This document shows, piece by piece, positions 34,401-46,394 of a DNA stretch of 64,000 bases. The stretch is taken from NCBI GenBank assembly GCA_025716815.1, contig JAIXMN010000027.1, positions 248,001 to 312,000 of the forward strand. The letters run 5' to 3'. The notes under the pieces are model-generated. The model worked only from the letters and a program-made list of their open reading frames with translations. It ran no database searches and was not told the origin of the DNA. The position numbers were made by a program, and so were the translations under genes. Position 1 is the first letter of the stretch. Each line of letters opens with the position of its first letter. This DNA is from Dichotomocladium elegans (taxonomy: Eukaryota; Mucoromycota; Mucoromycetes; Mucorales; Lichtheimiaceae).

Positions 34401-35440
34401 CCACATCACCAGACAGCTTTTGCCAGGTGAGAGGCTCATTCGAGTTGGATGAATTACTTGATGATATAGCGGAGGTCGCATACACTGAGTCGACTTGCGA
34501 TGGCTGACATTTTGTTTTCGTCAGCAAGTCCTCATCTGAGTCATCAGACTCTTCCATAGTTTTCTGTTGAAGAGGGGAAAGTCAGATTTCAAGCATCCAC
34601 TCATTTTTATATTGGGCGGGATGCTGTCTGTACCAGGTGCCCGGTCGCGGGATCGATATCATTATAATCCCACGTTGTTTCTTGTGTAATCAAATTGCAA
34701 TAATAGGTTCGTCCTTGTGGAGTAACCCGCTCTACCCATTTGGATACGAGCTGCTAAGGAAACAGGATTCGTTAAAAATACTGCTCATTTTTCATCCTCA
34801 CTTTGATTTCCGCTCGCTCAGGAAAGCCCTTACGTCCTGTTCTTCGGACGCCACATCCTCGAACATTGGCTTTTGCATTTCGCGAGCATCTTCAAAAGCA
34901 TGTGGGTCGTCGTCGGAATCAGAGTCAGTAATCGATCCGTTGCGTAATCGTATAATGTTTTCGCAGCCGTCTTCAGAGAGAATAAGATCATGTGCCCCTT
35001 TTCTTGGCCTGTATTGGACACTCCCGGTGGTAGGGTCATAAAGATAATCCCCAATATCCTCTGAAATGACATCGGTAGCTGGAGTCTCGAGCAGTTGGTT
35101 TTGCTGGTGTTTCAAGCCTTCTCGACCGCCAGCAGTGGGAAGAACTTCAGTCGAATGAACACTAACCATTTCCACATAATTACTAGGAAACCAGCCTCGA
35201 GCACCATTGCACCTAACATCGAATCGTGTGGGTGGTTTGAATGGGCGAAGAAACAATTGCACACCACATGGAGAGAGAGAGAGAGAAGAAAAGCTCGATT
35301 TACCAGCCGTCCCACCAGCCCGACTCGAGTTGGGATAGCACATCGATAGTGTCACCCTTCTGGAAACTGAGGGATGATTGCTCAGGCGATTGAAAGGAAT
35401 GGAGGGCGCGTACAGTGCAGAGAATCTTGGGCGTTGCCAT
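31442..35440 (-). CDS. CDC25: Ras guanine-nucleotide exchange factor (SH3-WW-REM-CDC25)
   Basis: Eight exons (35304-35440, 34834-35212, 34634-34753, 32898-34563, 32648-32823, 32095-32607, 31924-32016, 31442-31861) give 1167 residues. An SH3 domain opens the protein (CTVRALHSF, GDTIDVLSQLESGWWDGW, GWFPSNYVEMV; residues 5-65), then a WW-like domain at about 175-205 (KWVERVTPQGRTYYCNLITQ, TTWDY). A long helical region follows, then the REM domain (DTSFIANFLLTYRSFASTEDF, VFNVMKNWLENYY) and the catalytic CDC25 domain ([60 protein letters not shown]). It loads Ras with GTP, so it should act upstream of cAMP/PKA or MAPK signalling. Each junction keeps phase. The donor GTAAGG at 34833 is chosen over a nearby one because only it reaches the WW domain in frame. 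Confidence 0.93.
32055..32092. repeat. AC/TC dinucleotide repeat in an intron
   Basis: A run of about nine AC units flows into about eight TC units inside the RasGEF intron 32017-32094. A simple microsatellite with no coding effect. Confidence 0.8.
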
Positions 35441-36092
35441 GCTATTTAAGGCCGCAATTCTCTGTAATGCAAAAAGGAAGGTAGCGGGCTGAAGGAGAAC
35501 GAAAGGAAGCGGGAGTGAGGGGAGGGAAAAGCGTGTGTATAATATGTGTGTGTGGATAAAGGTGTGGCTTTCTCATCATACTTTTGGCGTGGTATGTTAC
35601 ACGCGACTAAATGTCACTTCACAGAAAGCTGAAAAAAGCATGAATTTATTTGCTTGATAATCTGTTTGAGCGGACTAATTTTTTTCACTCTCCAACTCAG
35701 TTTCCAGGACAGTATGCCTGAATCCCCTCTTCTTTCCTCGGGCAATGATTGCTTTCCCGTAAAAGATGATGTATAGCCTGTTAGGTCCCGTCGAGATTTG
35801 ATGTCCATAGGATTTTGCCTTAGTGCCTTTCATGAATTGCGAAGGAGGCATTTAGTAGCAGTTTCAAGGGTCCAACTCCCTTTGTGTTTTGCCATGAGGC
35901 AAGCTTATTAAAAGAAATCCATCGTGTAACCGCCGTGAGTTACCATGTGTCACATTGAATTGGCGGGAATCCTGACGCGAACTATACCATTTCCCAAAAT
36001 CAAACGTCGCACGTTACCTAATTCTGGAGTCGCCAGACAGCAACTTCTGCCAAAAAGTCTATGCGCAAGATACCAAATCTAATGTTGCATCC
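35441..36092. other. Upstream region of the RasGEF gene
   Basis: Promoter and leader region with purine-rich tracts next to the ATG at 35440. No gene is seen. Confidence 0.45.
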
Positions 36093-36350
36093 ATGTCGCA
36101 AAATCACCTCGTTAAAAGTACCCAGTTTTTCGGGATTTTTGTCTATAAACATTTTACAATCGGAAATGACCAATTTATTTTTTTACTACGACGGGCCATT
36201 GACGAGCATAGCTGTCCTAAATCTATAGACTATGTCGCCGATGAGAGAATGCGCTTCTCCTCAAACCGCCTTGTTCTCAACACCGTCTATTTACCTAGTG
36301 TAGCTTGCATAAGCAAGTCTGCGGTTGTTTCTGCACGTGTCCCGAATTGA
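36093..36350 (+). pseudogene. Fragment of transposase-type N-terminal domain (copy C)
   Basis: An 85-codon frame contains CPKSIDYVADERMRFSSNR and NTVYL. It aligns by eye with CPEPLDYCVDEEMY in the decayed transposase at 39.3 kb and with the start of the copy at 58 kb. In those copies this stretch lies ahead of the helix-turn-helix and DDE parts; here only the N-terminal piece is seen. It is probably an old truncated copy. The match is by pattern only, without an alignment score. Confidence 0.4.
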
Positions 36351-38630
36351 GAGAATACAGGCAGCATTCGATCGACCGTTGAGCTATGTCAGGCGCAGAT
36401 GCCACCGGTAAATTGGCTATCGGTATTCGTTACAGTAACCCAGATTGGATGATCGTCGTCCTTTTCGGCTAATATAGAGTAGAGGTCAGCTATATCATCC
36501 TATTCAAATAATAGCTCTTTTTTTTCCTATCGAACCACCAATCTTGCAAGTATTAGGGGGTTTGGAAGTCTACAGTAGGCAAAATAGAACGGTTTTGTTA
36601 ATGGCTGAGATACCAATTTTGCGTTATGTCCGGTGGGGATGCTTCAAAGCGGTGGGATCTCAACGCTTTGTTACATAAGTTTATAAACATTCAGCAACTT
36701 TAGCAACGAAGCGCTTGTCCTTTTGACACCATCATGGACTTGTCGAGCTCTCCGCCATAAATCCTCGCGTCTCTATCTGCACTCCCGCACCTTCGCGAGC
36801 TTTTGGAGCAGACAAAGATGAGAAAAGGTATGTGCACGGGTTCTATCTCATAGCTGATTAAGAGGATGGAAAAGGGGACGAAGAGAAGGTGGATTGAGTC
36901 GTCAGGGGGGGAGCGAGAGTAGTGATGCAGATTGCTATAGCTGTTTGACGAGATCTCTTCCTAGGGTAGTCGTATCGTAGGTGAACGGCGATGGTATACA
37001 GGGTGTTGGATACTTTCCAGTTCATCGAGAATGTCGCACATATATAGGCTCGCTGTATGTCGAGTATGGTTGGCAGGCAAAGTTTGTAAGACATGATATG
37101 GATAGCATGTTGATAACAAAGGAAATTGGGTCCGGCTCTCGGATGTCAACGCTACGCCGGCTATGGAGGTCGAGAAATGCGGTAAGGTGTTTCCTTGTGG
37201 TACCGCGGGGGTTGACGCATCGAGGTCAAACAGGAGGTTTTCCTCCAGGCAACCAACCAAATCGCCAACCGATGCACCGGCTGCGTTCCGCTCGTGCCAT
37301 TGGAAGCCATACTATTGGATCTGCGCCTGGACATTGGCGGCAACGGCTTAGCAAGATATTATTGCAGCAATTGCTGTATACTGGAAACATGTCAGCCACA
37401 TACAGGCGAATCTCTATAATCAGGTAAGTCAGGATAGCGTCCTCTTTGGGGGAATGCTAAGCGCATCTAGAGTTTGTTCGTGCACTTGGGCGTACGCCAT
37501 GAGCCACCGCGTGTATGTCGGGCTTGATGAAGTGCACGGGCTTTGGAGAAAGGCGCTCCACATTGTGAATTGTGTTACTGCGCTTCAGGATTACTTTAAG
37601 ATCAATATCAGCGGAATCAGATGGCCAAGGTCGACTTTACGATTAAGGATATCTCCGAGCGCCCCAGATGACCTTTTCCGATGCCCTGGATGCTTTTGTG
37701 AATTAGCAAGAGAGCATTTCATACATTGTTCTGAGAGTCTCAAGAGATGCTGGTGTTTGGACCTGAAGAATAAAATAGGAAATTGTTATTGTCTTCTCAT
37801 TATATTTGAGATGGATGGGTAAGAGAAATAATAGAAAAGATAATAAAAGTACCTTTGAGGTTGATGTTTATTCCTGAAGAAAAATATTCCTCTTATATAA
37901 TAATTCTATTATATTGGTGATGGAAGCGACCCATTCCATACGGGACGTGTCGGATGGAATCATCGTTTTTCATTGTCCTCTTTAAAACCAGTGAGAAGCA
38001 CTCTATGGAGAAAGTACCTTTGATAGGTGCGTATGCGCCGACACGCAAGCGGATATGAAATATCGTGTTCCGAATGCCGGTGCGTCAAACTCATCATCGT
38101 ATCAGTTTCCGAGTATCTGCGCTTATTGCTGTGAAACCGCGAAAGTTCTCTAGTACGAATCATTGTTCATCATATCAATAAGACTCAAGCACAATAACAT
38201 TTCCTATTTTGTTTTTCAGGTCAAACCATCACCTGCGTCTTATGAATAGAACGGCTATCAGATCGTGTATCTTTTCTAATATATCTTGATATTTCAATAG
38301 GTGTTCAATTCAAAATTGTACAGCAGGCATTGAGGAGGGCGTTTGTCAACCAAGGTTATGGAATTGGGACCTGGTGGAGGCTTTTAACATGCATCGTAAT
38401 CTTCGTGGTCTTCGGGAAGATGGCATCATTCCGACGAGGTTTCAGAGAGGAAGTACTGCACAAGCGTGAGCAGGTCATGGAAGGTCACGCTCACCTGAAT
38501 CAGAGCAGCGGAACGTAAGACCACGGTGTACACGCTCAGTCCGGTCGAGACGGCCATGATCCCGACCGCATCCTTTATCGCTGACGCACTCAAGATAACC
38601 ACAGCCGTTGGGGGTAAGCCCTCTTCTGTT
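36351..38630. other. Gene-poor accessory stretch, unassigned ORFs
   Basis: Overlapping ORFs of 60-148 codons occur on both strands around 36.9-37.8 kb (plus 36981-37427 and 37454-37822; minus 36961-37260) and a hydrophobic one at 38330-38518. None has a family signature. The plus frame 37454-37822 has several Cys residues (CPGCFCELAREHFIHC) but no clear motif. I suspect eroded mobile-element sequence. An AT-only stretch near 37,890-37,915 can fold on itself. Confidence 0.3.
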
Positions 38631-38825
38631 GGAAGAACGGTGTGTTGTAAATTCGGAGGTGTGATGAAGGAGTAAAGTTTGCTGTTGACTAACGTACTTT
38701 AACCCATGAATGCGAAATGTTTTTACCTCTTGATATGTCTTTCTTTTCGTATTTTATACGTCATTGCTTTTATTTCATGTATGAAATTTTGCTTTTGAAA
38801 ATAAAATATAAAGAACTTGATTCCA
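38631..38825 (+). repeat. Dispersed repeat, copy 1 (Val-Asp-stop tail)
   Basis: Contains GTTGACTAA preceded by a frame reading EGVKFAVD-stop (38667-38692) and, about 100 bp on, CTTTTGAAAATAAAATAT. The same order of blocks is found at 40.5 kb (same strand) and 55.5 kb (opposite strand). This copy lacks an obvious GC-rich module upstream, so it is probably truncated. Confidence 0.55.
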
Positions 38826-39269
38826 CAAGAGAGATAGCCAAATGGTATTTTTATTCCCCCCCCTTTTCTCAAATCGTATGAAAATGCCACATGAAATACC
38901 CATATTATTGCTTAAAGCTGGCATATAAAAGATGAAACGATTTTCGCATCGGTCACTTTTTACTGGGAATACCATTTCACAAGGGGGTCATGCCTTCAGG
39001 GGCGACGATTCGTTTGGCTTTGACGTGACCACGTAAGTCTGGGAAAAAAAGGAGCGTTCCTGGTTGAGGTTTCTAAGCACGATGAAGGTTGCCCAGCTCG
39101 CAACAATTTCATTGATTTGCTCTTGTTGTCATTCCTAAAATAATCATTGCCAACATGACAGTCGTACCCTGTCGGTTCTGAAGTCACAGGATCAAAAAAT
39201 AAAATTGCGTTTTGCCCAGAATACGCATGATGATAAACCAAATGTTACATGCATCCACAGAAACATGTC
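38826..39269. other. Short spacer, no gene seen
   Basis: AT-rich spacer between the repeat and the transposase remnant. A minus-strand ORF 38996-39241 (81 codons) shows nothing recognisable. Confidence 0.35.
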
Positions 39270-40285
39270 GCTTGGAAATGAGCAACCTATTTTTCTACGA
39301 AGATGGCCACGGTCATGCAGTTCGTGAGCGTGGCTGTCCTGAACCTCTGGACTATTGTGTTGACGAAGAGATGTACTCTTTGTAATCCGTTTGTTCTCGC
39401 ACTGAATATCTGCATAGCATATCTTGCAGAGATAACTCTGATCTTACTACCACATACATTCCCAAGCGAAAGCATACAGACATTCAGATGGAAAGGGCGG
39501 GGGTCGGGTGCAGTTACACAGCGTACACTGCCCAAGACGAGGTCAGGCTTTTCAAACGGATGTTTGAGAAACTCTTGAGTGCATCAGCTGCTAGGAATCC
39601 ATGTTCGTCCGGTCCAGCGACGGGTATTACAATATGAGAAAAACCCTGGCAGCATCTTTAAGAGACCTAAAGGAGGGGTCGTTCGCATATTGTCAATGAA
39701 GAGCATAAGAGCGTTATTTTGGAATGCATAGATGAGAATCCATCCATTGTTCTAGACCAGCTGATGGAGCAACTGCTTCAAGATTTGAAGGTCTCAAAGT
39801 ATCTAAAATAATACTCCATCGATTTATGAAAAATGAATGCAACTTGTCATTGAAAATGGCTCGGTTTCAGGCTGTAGACCAAAATAGTGCTGCGAAGATC
39901 CAAGAGCACCTTGATTGGGTGCGCAGATGGGACAGTACCGACATTGAATTTAGAGAAAACTGCGTTTTTCTTGACGAGTCTGCATGGTCCAAGAAAGGGA
40001 CTCTTGCAGTGGTCACATTACCAAAGACAAGTCAACCACCATCTTGGGAGCAATCTCAGCATCAGGGATCATTAAATGTACCGAGGGCGGGTCAATCTGA
40101 ACATATGAAGGGCCATTACTTGGAATGGATATGTAATGCACCTATCCATAAGGCTGAGAATGTCTCTAATACATCGAGTGTCGAGTATATCGATGTACTT
40201 ATCTTCCGCCCTGCTTGTCTGAACTCAATTCGATTGAGCAGTTTTGGTCAGTTGTCAAGAGCAAAGTGGAACGCAATAGGTTGAT
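39270..40285 (+). pseudogene. Decayed Tc1/mariner-like (IS630 superfamily) transposase (copy A)
   Basis: Pieces of one transposase appear in order but in different frames: an N-terminal block (LFFYEDGHGHAVRERGCPEP, then LDYCVDEEMY), a DNA-binding/HTH part near 39.6 kb (LGIHVRPVQRRV, KRPKG), SIVLDQLMEQLLQDF, FMKNECNLSLKMARFQ, the first catalytic block NCVFLDESAWSKKGT, LGAISASGIIK, the second block CNAPIHKAENV and the third ELNSIEQFWSVVKSKVERN. Stops interrupt it (for example just after EEMYSL) and frameshifts separate the later blocks. In the second block the catalytic Asp of the usual DNAPIH has become Cys. It is therefore inactive. The GC-rich repeat copy 2 follows directly after its end. 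Confidence 0.8.
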
Positions 40286-40299
40286 ATGGGCTTTGGGTG

Positions 40300-40655
40300 G
40301 GACCGTGGTTTGGCTGCACCCGCGCAGGTCTCCCACCATGGCTTCGTCGAGGTGCTTTTGCTCGTCTTCTTCCTCCGCTGCCTCGCCCGATGGTTCTGCG
40401 GCTGGTGTTTTCCTTGGTCCGTCGTCGTCCCTCCTCGTTCCTTCTTACAGTCCTTCCGCCGTCGACGCTCAATAGCCCCAGATCCTTCGTTTCCTCCCTC
40501 TCCGCCATTGTTACCGCAATGGCACATCTAGCCACCTTCGGTGTAAGTTGAAGCGTAAGAAGGGGCTGAATTTTCTGTTGACTAATGGGTATGTCTCCAG
40601 GCTTCTTTATTCATGCGGGAAATTTTATTTTTGAAAATAAAGTATCACAAGATGA
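40300..40655 (+). repeat. Dispersed repeat, copy 2: GC-rich module plus tail
   Basis: A C/T-biased GC-rich module (about 40300-40535) ends in GCACATCTAG, then GGTGTAAG, then a frame EGAEFSVD-stop with GTTGACTAA, then TTTTTGAAAATAAAGTATC at about 40628-40646. All these blocks recur in the same order at 55.5-56.0 kb on the minus strand. The module contrasts sharply with the AT-rich surroundings. It abuts the end of transposase copy A. Function and class unknown. Confidence 0.6.
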
Positions 40656-40926
40656 ACGCAGCCATGCCATCGTTCAGCAATAGGCTGTTTCAAATACTCA
40701 AGGGTACACTCCTTAAATGTGCATCTCATGAACAAACAAACCTTTTGCCCGCTAACATGGTGTTGAAGTATGGCTGATGTATATCCAAAAAAGAAAACTG
40801 TGCTACTTGAAATAGGGTCCAAATGACATTAATACAAAAAAATCAGCGAGGTCAAATAATAGCCCATGTGCCAAAGTCGCTTAATCCGCGGATCTTCCGT
40901 TTACTCTTTTCCTTCTTTTAAAAACC

Positions 40927-41244
40927 ATGCAAGAGCACCACTCGTTCAGCGATACTGCAGAAGCAGCGCGTCAGCAACTCTTTCATTCTACACATTCCTC
41001 CAACACCGACCGTGGCGGATCCTTTTCTTTTGCACACAATGACAATCCAAAGGCAATTCGATCCGCCAACGCTGCCAATGACACGGCCACATTTGTCATG
41101 AATTACCGAACGCCGCATACCAACTACCTGGGCCCACCAAAGCCGGAGCAAATTCAGCAGTCAAAAAAGCCAAAGAAACGGATAAAAGCTTGGATATTTC
41201 TTTGTCGCCCATCGCGACTTTTCTGTTGTCGCGCGGGCGAATAA
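40927..41244 (+). CDS. Hypothetical 105-residue protein
   Basis: Single-exon ORF with a pyrimidine-rich leader directly before the ATG, as in other genes here. The product is hydrophilic (Ser/His/Asn-rich) with a short block FVMNYRTPHTNYLGPPKPEQ and a basic patch KKPKKRIK, then a Cys-containing end. No family recognised. It ends 17 bp before the 3' end of the PIP5K gene on the other strand. Coding character is moderate; it may be an exon of a longer gene. Confidence 0.4.
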   Translation: MQEHHSFSDTAEAARQQLFHSTHSSNTDRGGSFSFAHNDNPKAIRSANAANDTATFVMNYRTPHTNYLGPPKPEQIQQSKKPKKRIKAWIFLCRPSRLFCCRAGE

Positions 41245-41261
41245 TTAATTTACGAATTTCC

Positions 41262-43571
41262 TTATCCTGTTACTGCACTCTTGATAAAGCGCATGAACCG
41301 CTCGCCGTATTCGATCGGATGTACAGCCGAGATAGCATGCTATTCGCTCGTCACTTATCAGGATTCAATATCAGTGGTCCTCTAATGGTTTACCTTATCT
41401 TGGGTGAAACTTTTGAAAAAATGCTCGGACTTTTTCATGAAATTATAAGGTGTTAGGATATCGATAATGCCAAGGAAGTAAAGTATCTGCGTCGGCTGAT
41501 CATTTTCGTCAGTCGATCGAAACCCGCCGTCCTCGGCGTAAAACACGCAGTGTCGGCGTCTAAGAAAACACTGGCCGTTTAAATACACGAATTTTTCATC
41601 TCTCTACTGCCTGATGCTTACTCTTCAGAGGGTCTTTTGGGTAAATCAGACGCACCAAGCTGGACTGGGTTTGTATATCTTAGTGCTTTCCGGACCATTT
41701 CGGCGCGTGACTCCCGTCCTGCTGATTGCCGCATCGATAGTTTCCTCTTCAGCTCCTTTGTCTCCGGCTAAAAATAATCGCTGAACTTTTCTTCTCCTTT
41801 TGTCCTCGAACGCTCAATAGTTGCTTACCTGCACCAAGTGTAGCTGATGATCGCGGATCCCTTCTGCATTACCTCGGATCATATCATGGATACCAATTAA
41901 AAGACTGTAGTCCATGATATTCAGGTCTTTAAGTAGCTACGTTTTGTCCACCGTGAGCCCGAGTCTTTATTTGTTTGTAAATTTCTTACTTTTACGTCGC
42001 GCTCCAACTGTACTGTCAAGAGATTCCGTTTTAATGGGCCCAGTTCAATACGTCTATTTTGCTTTACCTACAGAAGTCATATCCTTGTTAACATGACATC
42101 AAGCATCTTTCAATCCCCCCCAAACCTACCCAGTTGAGGTCTTTCATAACCGCATGCGGATTCTTTGCGATTGTCTCATCAGGCGTCAAACGCCCAAATG
42201 TAGACCCTTTCAAATCAAAAGTCTCATGGATATCTTTGCTTCCAGGAAACACGTTACCCATAACCACAAAATGGATCTTCCGTCCTCTCGGCAATTTTAT
42301 CCGATGTAAGCCATAGTACCTGCACAACAATGTATTCGGATTATTGCAGACATGCTGTGCATGTGGTTAAAACCTCGTAATATACATATCCAAGGTTCGG
42401 AACCAGTGTTCAACTTACATCATAATATGCATGGAGCACTTTACACATAAAATTGTGTTCAGAATGATGGATGGTCTTGATAATGAACCGATAATCCCGG
42501 GAATAGTAAAAGAAACTCCCGCTTTTTCCAGGTGATCCGAGTTCGGATAGAATGTACTTATTGGTCAGTGACATCATGTAATCTGCAGCATCGATATGAA
42601 ATTTTTCTCGTAGCCCGCGGAACACCCATGGCGCGTAGTCCTTGAATTTGAAATCGTACTTCACACCAGGAGTCAATTCATTCCCTGTGCTGCCAAGAAA
42701 TGTTAGTGAGCGGGGGGGGGAGGGAAGGAGGCTATATAAGAGGCCTTAAGAATCGACGATTGATACAAACATGTCAAACACAAGCTTATGAGCAGCCACG
42801 AAGTCCTGGTCCGTTAGATCCCGGTGGTTCTTTGCAGAGACCCGCCCGACCTAGTCCACTCCGCCCTTTTGCATGAGTTTGTTATCTTGGAGGATATATA
42901 TACACCCCTATCTTACTGCGACCCGGATGCCTGTCAACATGTCGTACCTAGACAAATAAATAGTATTATTAGTTGAAATAGCCGCGTATCATCTGCTTTC
43001 CGTCTCTTGCTCTCTCTCTTGGGGTGCGTTTGTGGATAATATGCATTCATGTGAATTACATCAATTGATAGTTGCGATGGCCTTCGGCGACCCGTGTGCC
43101 CATCAAAATACGATCATCCTCGTCATCTTCGTCTGCATATGTTTTTCGTGATCTTTTGGATGCTCGGCGAGCAGCCTGTCGGGCAGCGATTTCTGATTTT
43201 AATGCCTCTTGCTCCTCCGGATCAAGGTCTTGAATGTTGCCAGTATGGGGGGGCACGGTGACGATTGATGCAGTCCTGGAGGCAGGAAACTGTTGCTCGA
43301 TTATCCTGGGCTCTGAGCTCCAGAATTGTATCTCTTGCAACGAAGACGACAATACAGGCAATGACAACGGTCGTGAACGCTGCTTTTTACCTGCCCATCT
43401 TACCGGTCCTTGGAGAGAAAATCCTCCCGTTTTGGTGTCACCACCGAGTACTTGACAGCTTGGGGAAGATTTTGTCACTGGTTTGTGATACCGTTTTTCC
43501 TGTTGTAACTTAAGCGAGACACATGCAGCAGTTGGGTCGGAAAGTTCTTCAGGAGGGCAGGCTGTGGTCAT
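41262..43571 (-). CDS. MSS4: Phosphatidylinositol-4-phosphate 5-kinase
   Basis: It makes PI(4,5)P2 at the plasma membrane, controlling actin and polarity. Ten exons (43060-43571, 42917-42947, 42771-42850, 42419-42689, 42130-42354, 41990-42067, 41829-41936, 41622-41767, 41394-41559, 41262-41339) give 564 residues. The N-terminal 170 residues are Ser/Pro/Arg-rich. Kinase blocks in order: [39 protein letters not shown], glycine-rich [19 protein letters not shown] with the ATP-binding Lys, [10 protein letters not shown], catalytic [11 protein letters not shown], activation-loop [27 protein letters not shown] and KKSEHFFKS. The C-terminus is [19 protein letters not shown]. The start is the first ATG of exon 1; an extra 5' exon is possible. 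Confidence 0.95.
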
Positions 43572-45006
43572 GGGCACTGTAGCTAAGCGAAGGTCAGATT
43601 TGTAGCGTAGGGAGGATATGGTGGATGGTTAAGAAACACAGTGTGAGGATATAACCCAAAGGATTGGAATGCAAGCTTCTCGGAAAAGATGAAGGAAGAG
43701 AAAGCAATTTTGAATTAGTAAAAGGAGAAGAGAAAAATCGCGATCGTTGGGATTGGGACGGCAAGGAACACTCGGCGGTTTTTCTTTGCTTTTCACTTTC
43801 ACGCCTAAGAATGATCTCAACTTTGCCGACGAGAAAGAAGGGGGATGTAAATGAGTATTACCATTGTGGCCTTGAATGGCCCTTTATTGTAAAGTATATA
43901 GAACGAGAGAGACAGAGAGAGCGCGCAGGCGCGAGTTGCGTGGTGCGCAACTGTGTGCCTGTTTGCAATACCCAATTTGGGTCTGGCACGACTTCACGAG
44001 CAAATTACCAGATTGGGTATTGGCGCAATACAATAGAAGGGAGGTAGGGGACTAAATCTAGAGATAACAGAAGCTGTTTCTTTAACGATCAGCGCGTTCT
44101 TTCTAATCAGAGCAGCTCCTTCCGGATGAATTCGAGGCCGAGTCAAACTTATTGCAACGGCGGAAATACGCCGGAAATGTCCTTCCTCGAAACAGCCCGA
44201 ACCCATTTAATCAAGGAGAAGGTCTCAGGACATGCTATCAAAATAAGCAAAGGCTTAAGACAAGGAGTAGTTCGAATATAGCTATGGTCCTTATATGTGA
44301 TCTACGGTCGCACCCAAATATTTTATTTCAGATACTTACGAAAACCTACGTAGATGGTTCGCACGAAGCAACCTTATTGATTCCACTCAAATGTCGTTAT
44401 TAATGGCGGAGAAGAACTGACTAGGAGCTTAGCTTCATCTGCATCCTGTCGTTGAAGTTCCTTATTGCATTCAATTTTAATGAGGCTGACCATGATCGAC
44501 ATTACTCAGCTCCTTATTTTCACCCCTCATTTAACTTCGATTGTCCAAAGATATGTTGGGAACCATGAATAATGATATGTTTAGGATAGTGCGCATCCAA
44601 GTCGCATACCCAGTGTATTAACAATGGTATACAGGCTTGTGAGCAAGGCGTTTGTTTCATTAGTCGACCGCATGAAGAGGGAGATTGACAGTTTCTTTAG
44701 AAGACACCGACATTGTGATTTCTCGTTCCTTTCTTTTCTCTCCTACCTCACTCACTCCTATACGCCCGTATTAGGCTATATTGTTTGTTGAAGTTAAGGC
44801 AAGGACAAAGAAAAGCTTTTCACTGTAGCCATTGTGGGCTACAAATGGGGCGTAAGGGGTAATTAGCCCGGCGGACACTGAAGGGGAACGCAGGCACATA
44901 GAGAGAGAATGAAGCCGAAATCGCGTCGCGCAAAATACCGCGTTTTTTATTGCTCAGTCCCAGCTCTTTTTTCCTCTTTTTTTATTCCTCTCACTCTTAA
45001 TACCTA
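43572..45006. other. Divergent intergenic region
   Basis: Lies between the 5' ends of the PIP5K (minus) and ASF1 (plus) genes, so both promoters are here. CT-rich tracts precede both starts. A GA/GC-rich simple repeat lies at about 43,905-43,935. ORFs present have no coding signs. Confidence 0.5.
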
Positions 45007-45871
45007 ATGTCGCTAGTCAACATTCTAAACATCAACGTCCTCAACAACCCTGCTCCCTTCAATAGTCCACTTGAATTCGAAATTACCTTCGAGTGCAATG
45101 CCGAGCTCAAAGATGGTATAGCTACACTCAGTCATTTCAACGCAACCTTGCGCTGCTGTGCATGCGTTTTCACCTATATACTCACGGCAAAAAACAGATT
45201 TAGAGTGGCGTATGGTATATGTTGGATCAGCATCAAGCCAGGAATATGATCAATTGTTGGATTCCATCATGGTTGGCCCCATTCCTGTAGGAGTCAACAA
45301 GTTTGTCTTTTCGGTAATTGTTTATAGCATCCTCAAAAAAGCTTGAGCCCTCTTAACCAAAGCTTCAAAGGCACCTCCCCCAAACATTGAGCAACTTCCG
45401 CAAAACGATCTTCTGGAGGTGACCGTCGTCTTTCTGAGCTGCCTGTATAACGATAAGGAGTTTGTGCGCGTCGGATACTATGTCAATAACGAATACATCG
45501 ACGAAGCGCTTGCACAGGATCCACCTGCTCAGGTTATGTTGGATAAGTTACAGCGAAATATTCTCGCCGATAAGCCAAAGGTGACCCGGTAAGTATTGTT
45601 GATAACGAAGAGAAGATGGAATCAGGCAATGGTGCTCTTACTGAGATTGACTATAGATACACGATCGATTGGTAATATGAACATAGAATAATGTGAAATC
45701 GTGTTGGACCGCTCACGCAATGAATGCTAGGGCAAACCCTCAGCAGAATCCTTTACTGCAGACCGCTGCAACTGTCCAGACAAATGACCAGGTACACCTC
45801 ATTTGGTCCATCTTAAGAAGCTATATGACTCTTACACTTTTATTATGACTTAGAATATGATGGTGCAGTAG
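45007..45871 (+). CDS. ASF1: Histone chaperone ASF1
   Basis: Binds histone H3-H4 and hands it to CAF-1/HIRA. Six exons (45007-45115, 45198-45313, 45371-45588, 45657-45671, 45731-45791, 45854-45871) give 178 residues. The conserved immunoglobulin-like core is complete: [110 protein letters not shown] and PKVTRYTIDW. After the core comes a short Gln/Asn/Thr-rich tail instead of the long acidic tail seen in yeast. Exon 4 is only 15 nt and exon 6 only 18 nt (NMMVQ-stop); both keep frame with standard GT/AG borders. Confidence 0.95.
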
Positions 45872-46394
45872 ATAGGACGGCAATGAAGGCATACGAAAAA
45901 GGGAAAACCGAGATACGCGTAGATACACAAGCCCATGTTCACATTTATATTTACACTAAATACTCGCACAACGTAAAGTCCCGCCTGCCGCACTTCGCCA
46001 GATCAAGGCTTATGGACTGCTGTTTGAAGTTGTCATATGAAGAAATACATTCATATGGAAGAAATGGATATATATTTCTTTTGAATAAGTAGGTATTTTG
46101 TTTGTGTATGTTCACATTTCGTTATGGTCATGATTGGGGCAAACTTATCGCGTTTATCTACAATGTCACATTCGAATGTGGGGCAAGGGATGCAACCCGC
46201 ATTGAAGAGAAAGAGCTGTAATACAGTTTTAGCTATTATGTGAGTTACTAAAGCAAACATGGTCCCTGCACATACGTACACAGATGTAGGGGAAGATTGA
46301 TGAAGATATGAGGAAGACGGGGATGCATACACACAGAAGAAAAGGGGCAAATAATGAAGAGTGAGAAATGCGTGGTAATATGACAAAGCCTTTA
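45872..46394. other. Convergent intergenic region
   Basis: Between the 3' ends of ASF1 (plus) and the coiled-coil gene (minus). Small ORFs on both strands look non-coding. Confidence 0.45.

Noticed and set aside
43575..43577. Upstream GTG start for PIP5K
   Set aside because: Two codons before an ATG in the same frame; eukaryotic start at the ATG (43571) is far more likely.
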